Source: Dehalococcoidia bacterium
Lineage (GTDB): Bacteria > Chloroflexota > Dehalococcoidia > Tepidiformales > Tepidiformaceae
Reading direction: 5' to 3'
NCBI GenBank assembly: GCA_023228745.1
Contig: JALOAP010000172.1
Coordinates: forward strand, 1 to 6,633
DNA: 6,633 nucleotides
Shown here: positions 1 through 6,633 of the stretch, in pieces
Numbering within the stretch: position 1 is the stretch's first letter
Layout of the letters: each line of letters starts with the position of its first letter
The notes under the pieces: generated by a model
The model's database searches: none
What the model saw: only the letters and a program-made list of their open reading frames with translations
Told to the model about the DNA's origin: nothing
Program-made: the position numbers and the translations under genes

Positions 1-68
1 ACGGATACGAGCGGTTCGCGGGAGGGCGGTGCTGGCGCCTCGCGCGGAGAAGAGGTCTCAAGCGTCAT
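1..68 (-). CDS. Possible 5' end of a further minus-strand gene, cut by the window edge
   Basis: An ATG at 68-66 opens a frame that stays open to the edge of the window (22 complete codons, beginning MTLETSSPREAP). I do not recognise it. The visible part is rich in Pro, Ser and Glu and looks like a flexible N-terminus. There is no purine-rich ribosome binding site in front of the ATG. The same frame is open all the way back to the peptidase stop at 153-155, so openness alone means little in this GC-rich DNA. It would be the next gene after the prfB cluster, starting about 40 bases past the candidate terminator. The call is weak. Confidence 0.22.
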   Translation of the reverse strand, partial: MTLETSSPREAPAPPSREPLVS

Positions 69-104
69 ATGGGGAGTGTAACGCGCCGAGATAGCGAATG
101 GTGT

Positions 105-123
105 AAAACGCGCGTGACGCGTT
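105..123 (-). terminator. Candidate intrinsic terminator of the prfB-peptidase cluster
   Basis: On the minus strand a six-base-pair stem (arms 118-123 and 107-112, AACGCG/CGCGTT) with a five-base loop runs into a short T run (TTTT at 108-105). It starts about 30 bases after the peptidase stop codon. The position and T run fit an intrinsic terminator, but the stem is short, so this is only a candidate. Confidence 0.45.
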
Positions 124-152
124 GCGCCCGCAGCGTGGGCAATGCGTGAGCG

Positions 153-1535
153 TTACTGCGGCTCGTCGTCGCCCTGGTACGCCGTCGCATCGCCCGGCTC
201 GGGGGAGGCCAGTTCGCGGGCGCGGTGCATCCGGTTGTTCTGGAGCATGAGCGAGACGAGGAAGGCGAGCACGCCGAGCAGCGCGAACACCACGGCGACA
301 CCGAAGATGGCGAACGTTGCGACGCTGAGGCCGTCATCTTTGTTGGAGTTGGTTGCCTGCGCGCGTTGCGTGGGTGCTGCGGTGGGCTCTGCTTCGCGGG
401 GACGCTGGGTCGGCGCGGCCGTGGGCTGCGCCTGGGGGGCGCCCACAGCCTCCAGGAACTCCTTCTCGAAACCCGCGAGGTCGAAGCCATAGACTTCCTG
501 CAACGCCTGGTCGAACCGCGTGCCGCTCTTGATGGTCGCGAAGAAGGTCGCGAAATCCTCCGGGCCGCCCTTTTCGACCAGGTAGTTCACCATCGCCCAG
601 GACTGGCCGTAGAAGACGCCCACGAGCGCCGGGTCATTGGACGGCGTACCCAGTTGGTTGAAGGGAATGAGCCGGCCCGACCGCGCCGCCGCCAGGAACG
701 CCTGCTCGTAGTCCCCGGGCGATGACTGCGCGTAAACGGCAGTGCCTTCGTCGAGCCACGACGGGAGCTTGGCAAGGGCGCCTTCGCCGGCGGTCTCGTT
801 CAGGATGTGGCCGAATTCGTGGCGCAAGGTGTCGGTGCGATCGGGTGAGCCGCAGGGCACGGGGATGACGTAGACGATGTCATTCGTGTGCTTGGTGCCG
901 CAGGTCACAGTCGCAGCGTCGTAGGTCGAGCCACGGCCTTGCTGGGCCGCGGCCATCTCCTCTTCCGCGGCGAAAAGGATGACCTTGACGGGGACCTGGA
1001 TGAGTTCGGTCTGGAGCAAGTCTCTGCCGATGCGGTCGTATGTCGACGTCCCCGCATCGAGGTAGGCCCGGGCGAGCGACTCGCGGTCGCCGTGGTAGTA
1101 GACGGACATGAAATCGTTGGCGACCGTCTTCCACTCCTTATCGGGCGGCAGGTGGACGTACTTCTGTTCGGGAGTGATGGTCACGGAGCCATCGGCGCTG
1201 GTGATCTCCCAGCGGTAGACGAACTCGGAGCCGACGGGGATGAAGGACGCGCCAGCGTTCGTGTCGACCTTGATCTCAACGTTCACCGTTGTGCCGGGCT
1301 CGAACTCCTCGGGGCGTGCGATGGCGCTCGCCGAGCGGCCCGTCAGGGCGTAGGTGAGGGTGACATCGGTGATCTCCGCTGTGTCGCTAGCGGTGAGGGT
1401 GAAGGTGATGGCGCGAGGGTAGTCCGGGACGACTGCCGAAGAATCGACGGCGGGGTCGGCAGCGGCCGCCGCCGGGAGGCCGATCGCGGCGATGGCCAGG
1501 ACCAGCGCAACGACCGGCAGCAGCACACGCGTCAT
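153..1535 (-). CDS. Membrane-anchored extracellular gluzincin-like (peptidase MA-type) metalloprotease
   Basis: This is a 460-residue protein of unknown substrate, predicted to act outside the membrane. Seen in order: a signal peptide (residues 1-26, hydrophobic core then an Ala-rich cleavage region); a beta-rich, Ig-like stretch at about 28-128; a zincin domain at about 140-365 with HEFGH at 239-243; and WLDEG at 260-264, whose Glu263 sits where gluzincins place the third zinc ligand. Next comes a Pro/Thr/Gln linker with PTAAPTQR twice (371-378, 384-391), a membrane span at about 404-431, and a short charged cytoplasmic tail. Cys212 and Cys228 could form a disulfide. The HExxH plus downstream Glu match the peptidase MA-like superfamily, so an active zinc protease is likely, though a binding role is possible. 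Its ATG overlaps the prfB stop as ATGA, which suggests translational coupling. A GGGTGGGTG stretch upstream is a weak binding site. Confidence 0.85.
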   Translation of the reverse strand: MTRVLLPVVALVLAIAAIGLPAAAAADPAVDSSAVVPDYPRAITFTLTASDTAEITDVTLTYALTGRSASAIARPEEFEPGTTVNVEIKVDTNAGASFIPVGSEFVYRWEITSADGSVTITPEQKYVHLPPDKEWKTVANDFMSVYYHGDRESLARAYLDAGTSTYDRIGRDLLQTELIQVPVKVILFAAEEEMAAAQQGRGSTYDAATVTCGTKHTNDIVYVIPVPCGSPDRTDTLRHEFGHILNETAGEGALAKLPSWLDEGTAVYAQSSPGDYEQAFLAAARSGRLIPFNQLGTPSNDPALVGVFYGQSWAMVNYLVEKGGPEDFATFFATIKSGTRFDQALQEVYGFDLAGFEKEFLEAVGAPQAQPTAAPTQRPREAEPTAAPTQRAQATNSNKDDGLSVATFAIFGVAVVFALLGVLAFLVSLMLQNNRMHRARELASPEPGDATAYQGDDEPQ

Positions 1536-2636
1536 TCGTGTTCACCCACCCGCGACTTGAGATACGCCTCGATGAAGGCATCGATCTCGCCGTCGAGTAC
1601 GGCGGTGGTATCGCTCGTCTCGTAGCCGGTGCGGAGATCCTTGACCATCTTATATGGGTGCAACACGTAGTTGCGGATTTGGCTTCCGAAGGAAACGTCG
1701 ACGTGCTGGCCCTTTAACCGGGCCTTTTCCTCTTCCTTTTTCTGGAGTTCGATCTCCAGCAGGCGCGATTCGAGCACCTTCATGGCGCTCTCCTTGTTTC
1801 GTCCCTGGGAGCGCTCATTCTGGCAGGTCACGACGATGCCGGTAGGGATGTGCGTGATGCGCACGGCCGTCGAGTTCTTCTGGACGTTCTGGCCACCAGC
1901 ACCGCTCGAACGGTAGACATCGATGCGGATGTCGTCGTCCTTGATTTCGACCTCGCTGGCGTCTTCCACTTCGGGCATGACTTCGACCTTGGCGAAGCTC
2001 GTCTGGCGGGTAGCAGCGGCGTTGAAGGGCGACTGGCGAACAAGCCGGTGCACACCGCGTTCAGACTTCAGGTAGCCAAAGGCATAGGGCCCGCGGATTT
2101 CGATGGTCGCGCTCTTGATGCCCGCCTCTTCGCCTTCCGTGACGTCGAGTACTTCCGCGGAGAACTTGCGGCGCTCGGCGAAGCGGAGGTAGAGCCGCAG
2201 GAGCATGTCGGCGAAGTCCTGTGCGTCGGTGCCGCCGGCGCCCGCGTGGATGGCGAGGATAGCGTTTCGGTTGTCGTATTCGCCGGAGAGTTCGAGCTGG
2301 AACTCAAGCTTCTCGAGCTCGCTCTCAATCGCTTCGAGCTCTGCGCTGGCGCTGGCCGCGATGGACTGGTCGCTTTCCTCGATCGCGAGTTCGAGGAGTT
2401 CGGCGAGGTCGGTGCTGCGGCGTTCCAGGCCGCGCCAGGTCTCGACATGGTCGCGGGTGGCGGCGAGTTGCTGCATCACCGCGCGGGCTGCGTCCGGGTC
2501 GTCCCAGAAGCCTGGCTCAGTGGATTTTGCTTCGAGTTCTTCTACCTTCGCCTCGTCTTTGGCGAGGTCAAAGGCGCACCAGGATGCCGGAGATACGCTG
2601 GACGAGGGCGTTGGCTTGGTTGAGGAGGTTCTGCAT
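1532..2636 (-). CDS. prfB: Peptide chain release factor 2 (RF2), made by programmed +1 frameshift
   Basis: RF2 reads UGA and UAA stop codons in the ribosomal A site and triggers release of the finished protein. The product is about 367 residues (E. coli RF2 is 365). Residues 1-22 come from frame 0 (ATG at 2636-2634 through CTT at 2573-2571). An in-frame TGA at 2570-2568 is bypassed by a +1 shift, and translation continues from GAC at 2569. After the shift come the coiled-coil N-terminal domain; SPF at 202-204, the stop-codon-reading tripeptide that marks RF2 rather than RF1; and GGQ at 247-249, which catalyses peptidyl-tRNA hydrolysis. The tail has the usual GSQIR...DLRTG region. No strong binding site precedes 2636. 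It lies 50 bases after the PRC-like gene, and its stop overlaps the start of the peptidase gene. RF2 level feeds back on the frameshift. A start at 2671 in the second frame gives an unrelated 34-residue N-terminus and is wrong. Confidence 0.96.
2567..2573 (-). promoter_or_regulatory. prfB: prfB programmed +1 frameshift site (CTT TGA C)
   Basis: Read on the minus strand, the bases are CTTTGAC. A Leu CTT codon (codon 22) is followed by an in-frame TGA with C after it, a poor termination context. This is the canonical RF2 frameshift heptamer. Slipping one base makes GAC the next codon and joins the RF2 body. The six bases at -9 to -4 before CTT are CTGGTG, where E. coli has AGGGGG, so the internal Shine-Dalgarno-like stimulator is present only in a weak form (GGTG). 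When RF2 is scarce the TGA is read slowly and shifting rises, which gives autoregulation. Confidence 0.96.
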
Positions 2637-2686
2637 ACCACTAGGATACCGGAGGGCGGCCCACGAGGCATGTGGTTCGATGATGA

Positions 2687-3181
2687 TCAATGCATGTCGG
2701 ACCGCGTCCGTTCGGCCATCTCTTCGTTCGGCTCGTTCATGTCAGTAGGGCTGTTGGCGATGGAGCCAGTAGCCTGGCCGTTCGGTGTCTGTGGCGCCCG
2801 GTAGGCATTTTCGGCGCCGGTGTGGACTGCCTGCTCGCCGGGCTGGGCTTCATCGACATCGTTGCTGCCGATTTCGAAGTCTTCGACGCCGAGTTCTTCC
2901 ATCCAGCGAAGGGTTTCCTCACGCTCCATCTCACGGTCGAGCAAGCGGTAGCCGGTGCCGCTGAAGGCTGCCAGGTCGGCGTAATCCTGCTCCTCGCCGC
3001 GAAGGACCACGCGCTTCGCATCGTGCCGCAAGACCGCCTCGAGCGGTACGAGCCACTCTTCACCGTTCCTGGCGACAACGAGCCCGGCCGCCCCGCCGGT
3101 CTGTTGGTCGCCGGCGACGTGCCTGAGACGGCCGAAGTACTGGCCATCACGTGTGAGAACCCGGATGCCATACTCTTCCAT
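2687..3181 (-). CDS. Small soluble protein with PRC-barrel/DUF2171-like N-terminal domain
   Basis: A 164-residue protein with no signal peptide or membrane span. Residues 1 to about 70 show short beta strands in the pattern of PRC-barrel or DUF2171 proteins: a start like IRVLTRDGQYFGRL, then GLVV, then a WLVPLEAV segment and a final VVLRG. A helical region containing EREETLRWMEELGV follows. The last 60 or so residues are acidic, rich in Asn, Pro and Thr, and probably disordered. The function is unknown. PRC-barrel relatives bind RNA or serve as assembly domains, but nothing here identifies the partner. It is the first gene of the cluster, 50 bases before prfB on the same strand. I chose ATG 3181 over GTG 3184 because the GGAGG at 3193-3189 is seven bases from the ATG and only four from the GTG. 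The domain call is from pattern memory. Confidence 0.72.
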   Translation of the reverse strand: MEEYGIRVLTRDGQYFGRLRHVAGDQQTGGAAGLVVARNGEEWLVPLEAVLRHDAKRVVLRGEEQDYADLAAFSGTGYRLLDREMEREETLRWMEELGVEDFEIGSNDVDEAQPGEQAVHTGAENAYRAPQTPNGQATGSIANSPTDMNEPNEEMAERTRSDMH

Positions 3182-3187
3182 CACTGG

Positions 3188-3194
3188 TCCTCCC
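3188..3194 (-). promoter_or_regulatory. Ribosome binding site deciding the start at 3181
   Basis: The minus strand reads GGGAGGA here. Its GGAGG core is followed by seven bases and then ATG at 3181. The adjacent GTG at 3184 would leave only four bases of spacing, so the ATG is the better start. Confidence 0.75.
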
Positions 3195-3251
3195 GCCCCC
3201 GCACGGCCGACGGGGACAGGTGATCTCCCGGTCTCCTATCGTTTCCCGTGA

Positions 3252-3296
3252 GGTGCACCGCGGTGATCAACTGCGGAATTGAGCCGGTATCAGTTG
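3252..3296. repeat. Cluster of short dyads upstream of the PRC-like gene
   Basis: The leader or promoter region of the prfB cluster holds three inverted repeats: GGTGCACC at 3252-3259, the overlapping CACCGCGGTG at 3256-3265, and a hairpin with CAACTG (3268-3273) and CAGTTG (3291-3296) whose inner CGG and CCG also pair. Another palindrome, AACCGGTT, follows slightly upstream of the gene at about 3319-3326. They could be operators or a structured leader RNA. I could not find a convincing -35/-10 pair. Chance palindromes are expected in GC-rich DNA. Confidence 0.3.
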
Positions 3297-3341
3297 CGTC
3301 GCAGGGCGTAGGGGCGCAAACCGGTTGCCGGGACACACAAA

Positions 3342-3373
3342 GAGAGGGGGAGGCCAGTTGGCCTCCCCCTCTC
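3342..3373 (-). terminator. Strong hairpin terminator of the surface-protein gene
   Basis: Perfect 15-base arms (3342-3356 and 3359-3373, core GGGGGAGGCC) are separated by only two bases. On the minus strand the stem is followed by CTTTGTGTGTCC, a T-rich but broken run. It begins 45 bases after the stop of the surface-protein gene and shields the prfB cluster from its transcript. A weaker stem (CTCCCGC at 3381-3387 with GCGGGAG at 3397-3403) lies between it and the gene. Confidence 0.75.
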
Positions 3374-3417
3374 AAGCCCTCTCCCGCTGTGCGGTGGCGG
3401 GAGGATGGCTGATGTAT

Positions 3418-4308
3418 TTAGCGCCGGCGTGCCGCCAGGCCGAGTACCGTGCCTCCGGCGAGCAGGGCGAGGGCGCCCAGCAGGCCAAGCGGGAGCTCGC
3501 TGCCGCCAGCGTGGCCCGAACCAGCGTTCGGCGCAGCAGGAGTCACACCCGAGGCCGCTGTGTCTTCCGTAGCGGGCGTGGTCGGCGTGGACGGAAGCGT
3601 GGTCGACGTTTCCGTCGGGGTCTCGGTTGGTGTCTCAGTCACGACGACGGTCTGCGTGACCTGCGTCAGCGTCGGAGTGGGTGTTTCGGGAGTCGGCGTC
3701 TCCACGACGACCGTCTCCGTGACCCGGGTCACCGTGGCAGTCGGGGTTTCGGGAGTCGGCGTCTCCGGGGTTGGGCTTTCGGGGGTTGGGGTTTCGACGA
3801 CGACGGTTTGGGTCTCCTGGGTCAGGGTTGGTGTAACCGTTTCCGTTTGCGTCGGGGTGTCCGTGGGGGTGTTGGTTGGCGTGTCCGTGGGGGTCTCGGT
3901 GGCGACAGTGCGCACGCCATAGTCGATGTGGCTGATGCCCTGGCATCCCGGCCCACTCAGATGACGCTTGATGGTTACGGTCGGCGAGCCGACACCGGTG
4001 ACCTCGTAGCAGTCGCTCAGGCTGGCCCCAGCATGGAACCCGTTCCCCAGCGGGCCCGTGTGGAGCTGCCCGGCCTTGATGCAGACAAAGTCGATGACCT
4101 TGCCACTGCCTGCATCGAGCACGACCAGGTTCGAGTCGGACGAGTCCTTCAGGCCGGTCATGCATTCGGCCGGTGAGCCGAAGCCATCGGCGCGAACCTG
4201 CTGTTCGTTCATGGCGTTCAGGCCAGCGGCGAGGCCAAACAAGAGGGCTGCTGCCGGGAGCAGCCCGAGAAGTACGCGAGCACGTAAGCTCGAGAGTTGG
4301 TCAAACAT
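3418..4308 (-). CDS. Secreted cell-surface protein: four-Cys domain, Thr/Pro stalk, C-terminal membrane anchor
   Basis: A 296-residue protein of unknown function with clear surface architecture. Residues 1 to about 35 are an Arg-containing N-region plus a hydrophobic signal or anchor (LLGLLPAAALLFGLAAGL). Residues 45-131 form a compact domain with four cysteines (49, 76, 100, 122), probably two disulfides, and a VCIKAG ... CYEVTG ... CQGISHID pattern that I recall from other secreted actinobacterial and Chloroflexota proteins. Residues 137-247 are a Thr/Pro/Glu stalk. Residues 271-293 are a hydrophobic segment that starts SELPLGLLG and is followed by an RRR end. This resembles a sortase-type tail, but the LPxTG motif itself is absent. 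GGAGGG seven bases before ATG 4308 supports the start. It is monocistronic, with its own terminator, and diverges from groEL. A role in surface display, adhesion or S-layer association is inference. Confidence 0.8.
   Translation of the reverse strand: MFDQLSSLRARVLLGLLPAAALLFGLAAGLNAMNEQQVRADGFGSPAECMTGLKDSSDSNLVVLDAGSGKVIDFVCIKAGQLHTGPLGNGFHAGASLSDCYEVTGVGSPTVTIKRHLSGPGCQGISHIDYGVRTVATETPTDTPTNTPTDTPTQTETVTPTLTQETQTVVVETPTPESPTPETPTPETPTATVTRVTETVVVETPTPETPTPTLTQVTQTVVVTETPTETPTETSTTLPSTPTTPATEDTAASGVTPAAPNAGSGHAGGSELPLGLLGALALLAGGTVLGLAARRR
3574..3900 (-). repeat. Degenerate Thr/Pro coding repeat with nested VVV units
   Basis: Inside the surface-protein gene, residues 137-245 are short TPT, ETPTP and DTPT repeats. 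Superimposed are three copies of a longer unit, T-x-T-[QR]-x-T-[QE]-T-VVV, at residues 161-171, 192-202 and 213-223 (start spacings of 31 and 21 residues). On the plus strand the DNA shows repeated GTCGGGGT and GTTTCGGG-like words. This is a stalk-type coding repeat, likely variable in length between strains. Confidence 0.85.
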
Positions 4309-4315
4309 AGGAATA

Positions 4316-4321
4316 CCCTCC
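4316..4321 (-). promoter_or_regulatory. Ribosome binding site of the surface-protein gene
   Basis: The minus strand reads GGAGGG, then seven bases, then ATG at 4308. This is the best-placed binding site in the window and fixes the start of the surface-protein gene. Confidence 0.8.
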
Positions 4322-4514
4322 GCAGCTGATCAGGATCATCCCTAATACGGGCGAGTAGCCAAAACGTGACGGGCTGGTGGATCGATTCGAGGGAGAATGC
4401 AGCGAAAGTGATAGGAAGGTTACGGTTGGCCCGCAGTGAGGCGTTGCTCTGCTGGCCGGCGGGATGGGCCTGGCAGCCCGGTTGCCTTCTGCGCGGGAGC
4501 CGTTACCATGGCGA

Positions 4515-4541
4515 TTAGCACTCATTGACAGGGAGTGCTAA
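4515..4541 (+). promoter_or_regulatory. CIRCE operator (HrcA repressor binding site) of groEL
   Basis: A perfect inverted repeat, TTAGCACTC (4515-4523) and GAGTGCTAA (4533-4541), separated by exactly nine bases. This matches the full CIRCE consensus with no mismatch. HrcA binds this element and represses chaperone genes until heat or misfolded protein titrates GroEL away from HrcA. The spacer contains TTGACA at 4525-4530, a perfect -35 hexamer, but I see no good -10 at 16-18 bases downstream, so the promoter position is uncertain. It ends 43 bases before the groEL start. hrcA itself is not in the window. Confidence 0.96.
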
Positions 4542-4584
4542 CATCTCCCTGCAGAAAACCACCCCACTATCGAGGTATCCCTGA

Positions 4585-6201
<1,617 letters not shown>

Positions 6202-6206
6202 TCGAG

Positions 6207-6257
6207 GCCCATCCCCTCCGGGGCGACCCGGGGGTTCTCGCGGAGGGGGTGGGCTTT
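6207..6257 (+). terminator. Intrinsic terminator after groEL
   Basis: A 14-base-pair stem with a single T.G wobble (left arm 6207-6220, right arm 6241-6254) and a 20-base loop is followed by TTT at 6255-6257. It begins five bases after the groEL stop codon. The stem is very stable, but the T run is short, so some read-through is possible. Confidence 0.75.
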
Positions 6258-6309
6258 CGCCACACCCCCTCCTGCATTAGGAGCGCCCGCCAGCCGGCCG
6301 TGCGCTCCT
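6242..6309 (+). promoter_or_regulatory. Chain of alternative hairpins between groEL and the next gene
   Basis: The right arm of the groEL terminator can instead pair downstream. GGAGGGGG plus TGG (6242-6252) pairs with CCA (6260-6262) and CCCCCTCC (6265-6272), leaving a two-base bulge. CTCCT (6269-6273) can also pair with AGGAG (6279-6283), and AGGAGCGC (6279-6286) with GCGCTCCT (6302-6309). These stems exclude one another in sequence, as in an attenuator. Whether they have any function is unknown, and the low-complexity G/C runs make chance pairing plausible. Confidence 0.35.
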
Positions 6310-6328
6310 GCTCACGAGGGATAGTGAC

Positions 6329-6633
6329 ATGTTGACTGAGAACGGAATCGAAGTGGACATGGACGCCGTCCAACAGATCCTCGGGACCGCGGACGTGCTC
6401 ACCATCGGCTTTGCCACCTTCCCGGAGCGGCTCCTGGTCGACACGCGCAGCACCCCTGAAACCGGACCGATGGTTGCGGTCGTGCCACCGGTGGCGAACG
6501 TCCAGGAGCGCTACCTCTGGCTCGGGCAGCACCGCGGAGCGTTCGGGATGCCCAAAGGCTTCTCCTTCTTCGTCTGGCCACACAGCATCCGCGGGCTGAA
6601 CGAGCGCGACGTGCTTGCGCCCCTGCGAGAACG
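6329..6633 (+). CDS. Uncharacterised protein, 5' part only (runs off the right edge)
   Basis: ATG at 6329-6331 opens a frame with no stop to the end of the window (101 complete codons). GAGGG at 6316-6320, eight bases upstream, is a good binding site. The protein begins MLTENGIEVDMDAVQQILG and continues with TIGFATFPERLLVDTR, then MVAVVPPV, ERYLWLGQHRGAFGMP and FSFFVWPHSI. It looks soluble and globular with no signal peptide. I do not recognise a named domain. The ADVLTIGF...FPERLLVD and WLG.HRG style resembles conserved unknown proteins of Chloroflexota that I remember only loosely. It lies 127 bases after groEL on the same strand, behind a terminator-like structure, so it may have its own promoter or depend on read-through. 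Confidence 0.75.
   Translation, partial: MLTENGIEVDMDAVQQILGTADVLTIGFATFPERLLVDTRSTPETGPMVAVVPPVANVQERYLWLGQHRGAFGMPKGFSFFVWPHSIRGLNERDVLAPLRE

Noticed and set aside
1..152. Possible tRNA or small RNA at the left edge
   Set aside because: GGTTCGCG at 12-19 loosely recalls a T-loop, but no acceptor, anticodon or D-arm pairing could be built on either strand.
1850..2623. A 257-codon plus-strand frame opposite prfB
   Set aside because: It is a shadow of the RF2 coding sequence, with no binding site or recognisable domain.
1532..2671. Single-frame prfB start at 2671 giving 379 residues
   Set aside because: Its first 34 residues do not resemble any RF2 N-terminus. The CTT TGA C site and the 22-codon frame-0 leader explain the true start at 2636.
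3182..3184. GTG at 3184 as the start of the PRC-like gene
   Set aside because: It is only four bases from the GGAGG, while the adjacent ATG at 3181 has the normal seven-base gap.
3574..3900. Repeated DNA that might be a CRISPR array
   Set aside because: The repeats are degenerate and in frame, encode Thr/Pro/Glu stalk residues, have no regular spacers, and lie within one coding frame.
3325..4176. A 283-codon plus-strand frame opposite the surface-protein gene
   Set aside because: The translation is Arg/Gly-rich low complexity, and it starts inside the terminator hairpin. The minus-strand frame has a signal sequence, paired cysteines, an anchor and a good binding site.
4309..4514. A second CIRCE or other HrcA site controlling the surface-protein gene
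   Set aside because: No second GCACTC...GAGTGC dyad is present on that side, so only groEL has a visible HrcA site.

Overview
The window is GC-rich bacterial chromosome. It most resembles a member of the Chloroflexota (Dehalococcoidia/Tepidiforma-like or Thermomicrobia-like). That placement rests on three things: the overall protein style, a Thr/Pro-stalk surface protein, and an uncharacterised protein after groEL that looks like ones I remember from that phylum. It is a judgement, not a search result. Most of the content is housekeeping. I do not see a clear new defence or mobile system, and there are no tRNA or rRNA genes, insertion sequences or CRISPR arrays.

Left part, minus strand (about 107-3194). 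A three-gene cluster reads leftwards: a small protein with a PRC-barrel/DUF2171-like N-terminus (2687-3181), then prfB for peptide chain release factor 2 (1532-2636), then a signal-peptide and membrane-anchored gluzincin-type peptidase (153-1535). prfB and the peptidase overlap by four bases (ATGA). prfB carries the classic autoregulatory +1 frameshift site (CTT TGA C at 2567-2573), so the real protein starts at 2636 in another frame and is about 367 residues long. A plain open reading frame from 2671 gives a false N-terminus. A candidate terminator lies at 105-123. A weak open frame then runs off the left edge.

Middle (about 3342-4321, minus strand). A stand-alone gene encodes a secreted four-cysteine domain, a long Thr/Pro/Glu stalk with nested repeats, and a C-terminal hydrophobic anchor with an Arg tail. 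A long perfect hairpin downstream separates it from the prfB cluster.

Right part, plus strand (4515-6633). A perfect CIRCE operator (the HrcA heat-shock repressor site) sits just before a solo groEL with no groES beside it. This GroEL lacks the usual Gly-Gly-Met tail. It is followed by a strong terminator hairpin whose right arm can also pair with downstream sequence, making a chain of mutually exclusive hairpins. The 5' part of an uncharacterised conserved-looking gene then runs off the right edge.

Functionally, the left cluster joins translation termination to a cell-surface protease. The right half is a heat-shock chaperone unit under repressor control, and it diverges from a surface-protein gene across a 276-base intergenic region.
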